From: an uncultured Alistipes sp.
GTDB taxonomy: Bacteria > Bacteroidota > Bacteroidia > Bacteroidales > Rikenellaceae
Assembly (NCBI RefSeq): GCF_949296715.1
Contig: NZ_CASFQD010000010.1
Location: 1-26,503 of the forward strand
Direction of reading: 5' to 3'
Length of the DNA: 26,503 nt
Shown in pieces: positions 1 through 7,039 of this stretch (position 1 is the stretch's first letter; every line of letters begins with the position of its first letter). The notes below the pieces were generated by a model. That model was not told the origin of the DNA, ran no database searches, and saw nothing but the letters and a program-made list of their open reading frames with translations. Made by a program: the position numbers and the translations under genes.

Positions 1-381
1 AATCCCGCCTCGACGCCTTTCAACCTGGCTGGCCGGGCTTTCTACGACCTCTACCTGCAGGATCCTGTCAAGTATGAACAGTACAAGGGCTGGGGCAATT
101 TCCGGCAGTTCTTCCTCGGCAAGTCCTACGATGACACGCGCCAGCTGAACGGCGACATCACCGAGGTCCGCGTTTGGAATGTGGCCCGTACCGAGCAGGA
201 GATCTGGGAGAACATGTACGACGTCGACCCGCAGACGCCGGGGCTGATCGGCTACTGGAAATTCGACGAGGGCGAAGGCAACGTCATCCATGACTGGACC
301 GGCAACGGCAACGACGGCGTGGCGGAATTCGATCTCGAATGGCCCTCTGGTATTGAGGTGCCGCAACTAAATAAAGAATAA
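1..381 (+). CDS. C-terminal part of a LamG (concanavalin A-like) domain protein, 5' end outside window
   Basis: The reading frame is open from base 1 and ends with TAA at 379-381, so the gene begins before the window. The 126 visible residues have the look of the end of a LamG/laminin-G-like jelly-roll: a GDITEVRVWNVART segment, then GLIGYWKFDEGEG and DWTGNGNDG, typical of LamG_3 domains in Bacteroidetes outer-surface proteins. In this phylum such domains are often fused to DUF1735 and sit in polysaccharide-utilisation loci, where they bind or help process glycans at the cell surface. The next gene starts 2 bases after the stop, so the two are almost certainly cotranscribed. The internal ATG at 181 is not the start, because clear LamG sequence continues upstream of it. 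The N-terminal part and any signal peptide cannot be judged. Confidence 0.85.
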   Translation, partial: NPASTPFNLAGRAFYDLYLQDPVKYEQYKGWGNFRQFFLGKSYDDTRQLNGDITEVRVWNVARTEQEIWENMYDVDPQTPGLIGYWKFDEGEGNVIHDWTGNGNDGVAEFDLEWPSGIEVPQLNKE

Positions 382-383
382 TC

Positions 384-1991
384 ATGAAAGGGAACATTAT
401 GAAACATACAGGATTTATTCGATTGTTTCGGGGCGCAGCACTTGGATGCGCAGCAACCCTGCTCCTCGCTGGCTGTACGGAGGAACCCATATCGTATGGA
501 GCCGGACAGGAACCCGATGGAGAGGCGCTTGAAACGGTTTCCGGGACCTTGCGGAGCCGCAGGTCGCTGCGCGACCGCATTCCGGTGCGCCTGGTCGAAG
601 GCTACGAGGATGATGTGGCTGATCAAGTCTACTACAGGCTCAATACGACGACTTCGCAGCCGGTGTCGGTAACCGTGTCACCAGACCTGTCACTGGTCGG
701 AGCCTACAATGATGCCAATCAGACGAATCTCCAGCCCTTGCCGGCAAAGAATGTGTCGATAGGAAATGGTGGTACGCTGACTGTGGCAGCAGGAACTACG
801 GTTTCAGATCCGCTTGAAGTTACCTTCTCGGCCGATGGCCTGACTCCGGGAACTTATCTGTTACCTCTTGCCATGCAGGACGCTGGTGAAGTACTTTATT
901 ATGGTATCACAGTCCGTGAATTTGATGAAAACCTGTTTCAGCAGGGAGACGAGACTTGGAAAATACCGCTTGATACGGAGCGGACCACAGTCTTCTATGT
1001 TAATACCAGCGAGGTGCAGGCTCAATATGCTGATTATGTAGCTTTGGAGACACAAGACGCTATAACTTTTGAGACAGTCTCTCGAACGTCATTGGGAAAT
1101 ATCGTTGTGTTGAGGATCGCACAAGTAGATTATGATGCCGCATCGCAACGGGTGATTTTTGCCCCGGCCTCCGACCTTTTCTATACGTTGGAGCATTCGG
1201 ATAAGTACATCGCCCAAATGAAAGACAAAGGCCGGAAAATCTGTGTCTGCATCGAGGGCGCCGGTAAGGGAATAGGCTTCTGCAATATGACCGATGCGCA
1301 GATTGCCGATTTTGTAGCACAAGTCAAGGTCTTTGTCGAAACCTACGACCTCGACGGTGTGAACCTGTGGGATAGGGGCACCGGTTACGGCAAGGAGGGA
1401 ATGCCCGCCATGAACACCACCTCCTACCCGAGACTCATCAAGGCGATGCGCGAAGCGCTTGGTCAGGATCGGTTGTTGACCGTCGTGGATTATGAAGAAC
1501 CGACCGAATACTTCTATGATACCACGGCCACGGGCGGTATTGAAGTCGGGGATTATATAGATTACGCTTGGCATGGATATGTTTCCGAGGATGAACCGAT
1601 TGCCTTTATCAACCCCTATAATGCAGGAACCTCTTACACTCAGAATTATACCCGTAAACCATTTGCCGGTTTGAGTGAGTCTAAATATGGGAATGTGCAT
1701 ATTCCGTTTTATGGAGAACAAAACGAATATTTTGAAGATCCTGATATGACTTGGATTTTAAATGCTATATTTTGGAATTTGGAGAAAACGTCTAATCTTA
1801 TTGTATTTACAGATTTAGTGTTACCGCAAGCAAATTTTGCAGAACAAGGATGTGTATCGATGATTGGGCAACTTTTTATGTATTTATCATTTGATGATGA
1901 ACTTAATATGTTATGTATGTATAATGCGGTACAACGTATTCCTGGAATATATCATAGTTCGGGGTACGATACTTTTGCAAAAGATTGGTAA
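384..1991 (+). CDS. DUF1735 / GH18-like surface lipoprotein with degenerate catalytic motif
   Basis: A 535-residue predicted lipoprotein. The signal peptide has a basic start, a hydrophobic core and lipobox LLAGC (Cys31 from the first Met; Cys26 if translation starts at the in-frame ATG at 399, equally plausible). Residues about 65-180 resemble the DUF1735 (BT_3987-like) N-terminal domain. Residues about 195-500 have the order of strands of a GH18 endo-beta-N-acetylglucosaminidase-like barrel, with ICVCIEGAG (286-294), YDLDGVNLWD (321-330) and later YIDYAWHGY. Active GH18 enzymes carry DGxDxDxE; here positions 324-331 read DGVNLWDR, so the central acidic residue and the catalytic Glu are missing. 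I infer a glycan-binding rather than hydrolytic role. It follows the LamG gene by 2 bases and looks like the last gene of a polysaccharide-utilisation operon. The last roughly 250 bases are far more AT-rich than the first half. Confidence 0.75.
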   Translation: MKGNIMKHTGFIRLFRGAALGCAATLLLAGCTEEPISYGAGQEPDGEALETVSGTLRSRRSLRDRIPVRLVEGYEDDVADQVYYRLNTTTSQPVSVTVSPDLSLVGAYNDANQTNLQPLPAKNVSIGNGGTLTVAAGTTVSDPLEVTFSADGLTPGTYLLPLAMQDAGEVLYYGITVREFDENLFQQGDETWKIPLDTERTTVFYVNTSEVQAQYADYVALETQDAITFETVSRTSLGNIVVLRIAQVDYDAASQRVIFAPASDLFYTLEHSDKYIAQMKDKGRKICVCIEGAGKGIGFCNMTDAQIADFVAQVKVFVETYDLDGVNLWDRGTGYGKEGMPAMNTTSYPRLIKAMREALGQDRLLTVVDYEEPTEYFYDTTATGGIEVGDYIDYAWHGYVSEDEPIAFINPYNAGTSYTQNYTRKPFAGLSESKYGNVHIPFYGEQNEYFEDPDMTWILNAIFWNLEKTSNLIVFTDLVLPQANFAEQGCVSMIGQLFMYLSFDDELNMLCMYNAVQRIPGIYHSSGYDTFAKDW

Positions 1992-2124
1992 ATGCAGGTA
2001 AGCACCCTGATTACTGAACGTATGATCCGAAACGATCTGCTGTTCTTTACGGTTCACGCTTTATGGCGGTTGCGATAAGTGCTGCATCCGCAAAAGAACA
2101 GGTTTTGGTTCATGATTCATCCAC

Positions 2125-2172
2125 CGCAAGGTCCCGTACTCCGCCATGACGGAATACGGGGCTTTCCTTGCG
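2125..2172 (+). terminator. Long hairpin, probable terminator after the GH18-like gene
   Basis: Arms 2125-2143 (CGCAAGG, CCCGTACTCCG) and 2150-2172 (CGGAATACGGG, CCTTGCG) pair around a six-base loop, with a small internal bulge. It lies 133 bases after the GH18-like stop. The T-rich tract (GCTTT) falls inside the outer stem rather than after it, so termination is likely but not certain. It could work in either direction. Confidence 0.5.
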
Positions 2173-2195
2173 CTCGGACAGTGTCTCGTTTTCCA

Positions 2196-2440
2196 TCCCG
2201 ACACCCGCCGTCCTGCATTCCGTCCCGACACCCAACACCCGACATCTCGGCCTGCATCCGATACCGCACCCGCCCCCGGCATCTCGTGCCAACACCCGAC
2301 ACCTGCCGCCCCGCATTCCGTCCCGAACTCCCGCCCTGCGTCCGGAACTCCCGGCATTCCGGCTCCGCGCCGACGCCTTGTCCCGCGGCACGCATCCGCT
2401 CCACACTCTGCCCGGCACCCGACACCCGGGACTGCGCAGG
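2196..2440. repeat. Degenerate short tandem repeats, C-rich on the plus strand
   Basis: About eight imperfect units of 17-38 bases. Most begin with TCCCGACACCC or a variant and end with GCATTCCG, GCATCCG or GCGTCCG. Unit boundaries read by eye fall near 2222, 2260, 2286, 2320, 2344, 2361 and 2398. Within the 644-base gap between 1991 and the tRNA-Lys gene this is the main content; no open frame here has protein-like composition. The spacing is too irregular and the units too degenerate for a CRISPR array. Function unknown. Confidence 0.7.
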
Positions 2441-2567
2441 CGGGAGCCGGATGCCGCCGAAAGGGTATGAAACGGGGTAAAAGGGAGCGAAGGGTGCCCC
2501 GCACGATGCGCAAAGCCCTGAATGCGGGTTCGGAGGGTGGCTGGACGAAAAAAAAGCCTTCGGGATA

Positions 2568-2597
2568 TTGTATTTTCAAATATATTCCGTACATTTG
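2568..2597 (+). promoter_or_regulatory. Bacteroidetes-type promoter for tRNA-Lys
   Basis: TTG at 2568-2570, a 19-base spacer and TACATTTG at 2590-2597 match the Bacteroidetes primary sigma consensus (TTTG, about 19 bases, TAnnTTTG). The tRNA begins 38 bases after the -7 element. Confidence 0.75.
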
Positions 2598-2635
2598 CAC
2601 CACCAAAAACGGTTTATGCCGTGCATGGTACCGGA

Positions 2636-2711
2636 GAATCCGTAGCTCAGCAGGTAGAGCACAACACTTTTAATGTTGGGGTCCTGGGTTCGAGCCCCAG
2701 CGGGTTCACCA
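2636..2711 (+). tRNA. tRNA-Lys (UUU)
   Basis: Cloverleaf read by eye. The acceptor arms GAATCCG and CGGGTTC pair (one G.U), the D arm is GCTC/GAGC, the anticodon stem CAACA/TGTTG carries loop CTTTTAA with anticodon TTT, and the T arm CTGGG-TTCGAGC-CCCAG is perfect. The discriminator is A at 2708, followed by an encoded CCA at 2709-2711. It has its own promoter upstream and a strong terminator immediately downstream, so it is a single-gene unit. Confidence 0.97.
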
Positions 2712-2714
2712 AGA

Positions 2715-2750
2715 AAGTCCGGCAGTCGGAAGGCTGCCGGACTTTTCTTT
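2715..2750 (+). terminator. Rho-independent terminator of tRNA-Lys
   Basis: Perfect 11-bp stem, 2715-2725 (AAGTCCGGCAG) with 2734-2744 (CTGCCGGACTT), an eight-base loop, and a T-rich tail TTTTCTTT at 2743-2750. Confidence 0.9.
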
Positions 2751-2793
2751 ATTTGCCCCTGAATCGTTCTCAATTTGCCCCTGAATCGTTCTC
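2751..2793. repeat. Perfect 21-base direct repeat, two copies with period 22
   Basis: The 21-base unit that starts ATTTGCCCCTG occurs at 2751-2771 and again, base for base, at 2773-2793. The pair lies between the tRNA-Lys terminator and the promoter of the carboxynorspermidine dehydrogenase gene, about 58 bases before its -33 element. It could be a tandem operator or a recent slippage duplication. Confidence 0.9.
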
Positions 2794-2850
2794 GCCGACG
2801 GCTCCCAGGAGGGGAGACGGGGCTCCGCGCCGCAAATTTTGTCTCCGGAT

Positions 2851-2881
2851 TTTGGATTGCAGAAATAAAACGATATTTTTG
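2851..2881 (+). promoter_or_regulatory. Promoter of carboxynorspermidine dehydrogenase gene
   Basis: TTTG at 2851-2854, a 19-base spacer and TATTTTTG at 2874-2881 form a full Bacteroidetes consensus promoter. The ATG follows at 2922, which leaves a leader of about 33 bases. Confidence 0.8.
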
Positions 2882-2921
2882 TATGCGCAATGCGTAAACT
2901 GAACCATTAATTCTCATACCT

Positions 2922-4112
2922 ATGTGTAGAGCCCTTATCATCGGTGCGGGTGGCGTCGGAACGGTCGTAACCCAGAAGATCGCTGCCAATCCCGTCTTCA
3001 CGGACGTGATGCTGGCCAGCCGTACCAAATCCAAATGCGACGCCGTGGCGGCCGCCATCGGCGGCGACCGCGTGAAGACCGCCGAGGTCGATGCCGACAA
3101 CGTGCCCGCGTTGTGTGAGCTGTTCCGGGCCTTCAAGCCCGACATCGTCGTCAATGTCGCCCTGCCGTATCAGGACCTCACGATCATGGATGCCTGCCTC
3201 GAGTGCGGCTGCAACTACCTCGACACGGCCAACTACGAGCCCAAGGACGAGGCGCATTTCGAATATTCGTGGCAGTGGGCCTATCAGGACCGTTTCAAGG
3301 CTGCGGGCCTCACGGCGATCCTCGGCTGCGGCTTCGACCCGGGCGTGACGGCCATCTTCACGGCCTATGCCGCCAAGCACCACTTCGATGAGATTCACTA
3401 CCTCGATATCGTGGACTGCAATGCCGGCAACCACGGCATGGCCTTCGCCACGAACTTCAACCCCGAGATCAACATCCGTGAGGTGACGCAGAAGGGCCGC
3501 TACTACGAGAACGGCGAGTGGGTCGTCACCGAGCCGCACGAGATTCACCGTCCGCTGCACTATCCCGGCATCGGCGAGCGCGAATCCTATGTCATCTACC
3601 ACGAGGAGCTCGAATCGCTCGTGAAGAACTATCCGACGATCAAGCGCGCCCGCTTCTGGATGACCTTCGGGCAGGAGTACCTGACGCACCTGCGCGTGAT
3701 TCAGAACATCGGCATGGCCCGCATCGACCCGATCATCTACAACGGCGTGGAGATCGTGCCGATCCAGTTCCTGAAGGCCGTGCTGCCCGATCCCAAGTCG
3801 CTGGGGGCCAACTACCACGGGCAGACCTCGATCGGCTGCCGCATCCGCGGCGTGAAGGACGGCAAGGAGCGCACCTACTATATCTACAACAACTGCGACC
3901 ACGAGCAGGCCTACAAGGAGACCGGCACGCAGGCCGTGTCGTTCACGACGGGCGTGCCTGCGGCGCTCGGCGCCTCGATGTGGGCCAAGGGGCTGTGGCG
4001 CGGAGCCGGTGTCTTCAACGTCGAGGAGTTCGATCCCGATCCGTTCCTCGCGGAGCTGGGCGAGCAGGGGCTCCCGTGGCACGAGTTGTTCGACGTCGAC
4101 ATCGAGGTGTGA
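2922..4112 (+). CDS. Carboxynorspermidine dehydrogenase / saccharopine dehydrogenase family
   Basis: A 396-residue cytoplasmic enzyme. The N-terminus is a Rossmann dinucleotide fold (ALIIGAGGVGTVV, glycines at 8-13), followed by a saccharopine-dehydrogenase-like body (CNYLDTANYEP near 103, GCGFDPGVTAIF near 140). It condenses aspartate semialdehyde with a diamine (putrescine or diaminopropane) and reduces the Schiff base with NAD(P)H to give carboxyspermidine or carboxynorspermidine. The next gene but one signal downstream is the matching decarboxylase, which supports this over lysine-pathway saccharopine dehydrogenase. The length is normal for the family. It has its own promoter and its own terminator, so it is not cotranscribed with nspC although the genes are 314 bases apart. 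The ATG at 2922 fits the promoter and the Rossmann start. Which diamine is used cannot be read from sequence. Confidence 0.9.
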   Translation: MCRALIIGAGGVGTVVTQKIAANPVFTDVMLASRTKSKCDAVAAAIGGDRVKTAEVDADNVPALCELFRAFKPDIVVNVALPYQDLTIMDACLECGCNYLDTANYEPKDEAHFEYSWQWAYQDRFKAAGLTAILGCGFDPGVTAIFTAYAAKHHFDEIHYLDIVDCNAGNHGMAFATNFNPEINIREVTQKGRYYENGEWVVTEPHEIHRPLHYPGIGERESYVIYHEELESLVKNYPTIKRARFWMTFGQEYLTHLRVIQNIGMARIDPIIYNGVEIVPIQFLKAVLPDPKSLGANYHGQTSIGCRIRGVKDGKERTYYIYNNCDHEQAYKETGTQAVSFTTGVPAALGASMWAKGLWRGAGVFNVEEFDPDPFLAELGEQGLPWHELFDVDIEV

Positions 4113-4214
4113 CGTCGGTATCGTCGGGCTTCCCGCGTCCCCGGTGCCCTCGCCTCCGGATTCGGAGAGCAGAGCAGGGGAGGAGGGACCTTCCGGCGGA
4201 TCGTTGTCCGGTAT

Positions 4215-4248
4215 GCGGACGGCTCCATGCGGGGCCGTCCGCTTTTTT
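4215..4248 (+). terminator. Rho-independent terminator after carboxynorspermidine dehydrogenase
   Basis: Perfect 9-bp stem GCGGACGGC (4215-4223) / GCCGTCCGC (4234-4242), a ten-base loop, then six Ts at 4243-4248. Confidence 0.93.
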
Positions 4249-4348
4249 GTGCCCGGCGGAATCGGCCGTGGCGCAGCATGTTCCGGCAGGCATGCCGCAC
4301 GGAGCGTGGCAGCGGGGGCGGCGTGACGGCGGGGCGGCGGGTAAGTAT

Positions 4349-4360
4349 AAATACGTATTT
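4349..4360. promoter_or_regulatory. 12-bp perfect palindrome upstream of the nspC promoter (candidate operator)
   Basis: AAATACGTATTT is perfectly self-complementary and sits in an AT island inside GC-rich sequence, 46 bases before the -7 element. A second small dyad, CTCCG (4361-4365) / CGGAG (4376-4380), follows directly. Possible regulator site; no factor can be named. The rest of the 4113-4426 gap holds only the terminator and the promoter. Confidence 0.35.
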
Positions 4361-4406
4361 CTCCGAATTTCCGGGCGGAGCGGGGCGGGAATCGCGGCGA
4401 AATTGT

Positions 4407-4414
4407 TAATTTTG
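4407..4414 (+). promoter_or_regulatory. -7 element (TAATTTTG) of the nspC-cysteate synthase operon
   Basis: TAATTTTG fits TAnnTTTG. No convincing -33 TTG lies at the usual distance (that position reads GCG), so the promoter may be weak or activator-dependent. Transcription would start near 4420, only a few bases before the first ATG at 4427. Confidence 0.55.
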
Positions 4415-4426
4415 TAGCCGTTTTGA

Positions 4427-5581
<1,155 letters not shown>

Positions 5582-5612
5582 CCGCAAACAAATCGCAACA
5601 CAAACAGAATAG

Positions 5613-6905
5613 ATGGAAAAATTTGAACCTACCTCCTATACGCTCGAGTGCGTGGCCACGGGACGTGAATTTCCCGACGAGGGCTGGACGCTCGCCGATC
5701 CGCAGTGCAAGCCGCCGTCGCTCGTGCGCGCACGCTATGCCCGCAGACAGCTCGAAGTGAAACCCGCCGAGTGGGGCCTCTACCGCTTCTGCGACTGGAT
5801 GCCCGTGCGTCGCATCCTGAAGGGGTCGTCGGCCCCCGTGACCTACCGCAGCAAGGGGCTGGCCGCACACCTCGGACTGGAGAATCTGTGGATCACCTTC
5901 AACGGCTACTATCCGGCCATCGGGGCGACGATGACGACCTGCTCGTTCAAGGAGACCGAGGCCTACACGGTCTGCGGCCGCACGGCCGAGGACGAGCAGC
6001 GCGTGCTGGTGGTTGCGTCGGCCGGCAATACGGCACGAGCCTTCGCCAAGGTCTGCTCCGACAACCATATCAAGCTGCTGCTGTCGGTACCCTATGACAA
6101 CATCGGCGCCCTGTGGTTCGAGCAGCCGTTGGACCCCTGCGTGAAGCTCATCTCGTGCGAGAAGGGCGGCGACTATTTCGATGCCATCCACCTGAGCGAC
6201 ATCGCCCTCAAGACGCCGGGCTTCTATGCCGAGGGCGGAGCGAAGAACATCGCGCGCCGCGACGGCATGGCCTGCACGGTGCTCTCGGCCGTGACGACGA
6301 TCGGCCGCATTCCGGACTACTATTTCCAGGCCGTGGGCAGCGGCACGGGCGCCATTGCCGCCTGGGAGGCCAACATGCGCCTCATTGAGGACGGCCGTTT
6401 CGGCAGCAACACGATGAAGCTGATGGTGTCGCAGAATGCCCCGTTCGTGCCGATGTACGACGCCTGGCGCGCCGATTCGCGCAAGATGCTGCCCTATGAC
6501 GACGACAAGGCGCGCCGCGACGCGGAGATCATCGACGCCAAGGTGCTCTCGAACCGCCGGCCCCCCTACGGACTGGCCGGAGGCCTCTACGACGCGCTGA
6601 AGGCCACGAACGGCGAGATGTTCGTGGCGACGAACGCCCAGGCCCGCAAGGCCCGCAAGCTCTTCAAGGAGCTGGAGGGGGTCGACATCTACTCGGCGGC
6701 GGGTGTGGCGCTGGCTTCGCTCATCAAGGCCGTGGCCGACGGCAAGGTCGAGAAGGACGCCACGGTGATGCTCAACATCACGGGCGGCGGCGAGGAGCAC
6801 TTCAAGGCCGAGAAGGAGCTGTGGTACCTCCAGCCGAGCCATGTCTTCCCGCTGGAGCCCGATCCGGACGATGTGGCGGCCCGCGTGAGCGCCCTGTTCG
6901 CATAG
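5613..6905 (+). CDS. Cysteate synthase (threonine synthase family, PLP-dependent)
   Basis: A 430-residue fold-type-II PLP enzyme. It joins O-phospho-L-serine and sulfite to give L-cysteate and phosphate. The PLP lysine is Lys113 in TTCSFKETEA. The phosphate-cofactor loop is ASAGNT near 135-140, and a C-terminal glycine motif LNITGGGEE is present. Segments such as GLYRFCDWMPV, PVTYRSKGLA and YYFQAVGSGTGAIAAWEA match what I recall of the Methanosarcina cysteate synthase rather than housekeeping threonine synthase, so I prefer this call. In Alistipes and related Bacteroidetes, cysteate is the head-group precursor of sulfonolipids (capnine, sulfobacins). No cysteate acyltransferase is in the window. 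In Methanosarcina the same product feeds coenzyme M, which is not expected here. It is probably the second gene of an operon with nspC. Confidence 0.85.
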   Translation: MEKFEPTSYTLECVATGREFPDEGWTLADPQCKPPSLVRARYARRQLEVKPAEWGLYRFCDWMPVRRILKGSSAPVTYRSKGLAAHLGLENLWITFNGYYPAIGATMTTCSFKETEAYTVCGRTAEDEQRVLVVASAGNTARAFAKVCSDNHIKLLLSVPYDNIGALWFEQPLDPCVKLISCEKGGDYFDAIHLSDIALKTPGFYAEGGAKNIARRDGMACTVLSAVTTIGRIPDYYFQAVGSGTGAIAAWEANMRLIEDGRFGSNTMKLMVSQNAPFVPMYDAWRADSRKMLPYDDDKARRDAEIIDAKVLSNRRPPYGLAGGLYDALKATNGEMFVATNAQARKARKLFKELEGVDIYSAAGVALASLIKAVADGKVEKDATVMLNITGGGEEHFKAEKELWYLQPSHVFPLEPDPDDVAARVSALFA

Positions 6906-6931
6906 CGGGGGCCCGATTTCCGGGGAGACGC

Positions 6932-6961
6932 TTGGTCTCTTCGTTGAAAGTGCTATCTTTG
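6932..6961 (+). promoter_or_regulatory. Promoter of the TonB-dependent receptor gene
   Basis: TTG at 6932-6934, a 19-base spacer and TATCTTTG at 6954-6961 form a full consensus. The predicted transcription start, near 6968, falls inside the left arm of the hairpin described next. Confidence 0.8.
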
Positions 6962-6963
6962 CA

Positions 6964-7016
6964 GCGGTTTGGAACGCGGCGTGCAGCCGGACGTGTTCCG
7001 AACCGCTGAATTTTTT
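6964..7016 (+). terminator. Terminator-like hairpin in the leader of the TonB-dependent receptor gene
   Basis: A 12-bp stem, GCGGTTTGGAAC (6964-6975) with GTTCCGAACCGC (6995-7006), one G.T pair, contains a small inner stem (CGGC/GCCG). Six Ts follow at 7011-7016. It lies 58 bases after the cysteate synthase stop, so it may end that transcript. It also sits between the receptor promoter and its ATG, so it could attenuate or stabilise the receptor mRNA. Confidence 0.65.
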
Positions 7017-7039
7017 ACCTAACCCAAATTTCAAACACT

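Noticed and set aside
2196..2440. Possible CRISPR array
   Set aside because: Units are imperfect and of variable length (17-38 bases), there are no unique spacers and no cas genes.
2061..2606. Several overlapping open frames across the C-rich repeat block
   Set aside because: Open in four or more frames at once because stop codons are rare in such sequence; products are repetitive Pro/Arg/Gly-rich with no family resemblance.
2801..2846. GGAGAC...GTCTCC inverted repeat upstream of the dehydrogenase promoter
   Set aside because: Six-base arms with a loop of about 22 bases are expected by chance in sequence of this composition.
5613..6905. Threonine synthase for the PLP enzyme after nspC
   Set aside because: The same fold family, but the internal segments (YYFQAVGSGTGAIAAWEA, TTCSFKETEA) fit cysteate synthase better; I keep threonine synthase as the alternative.
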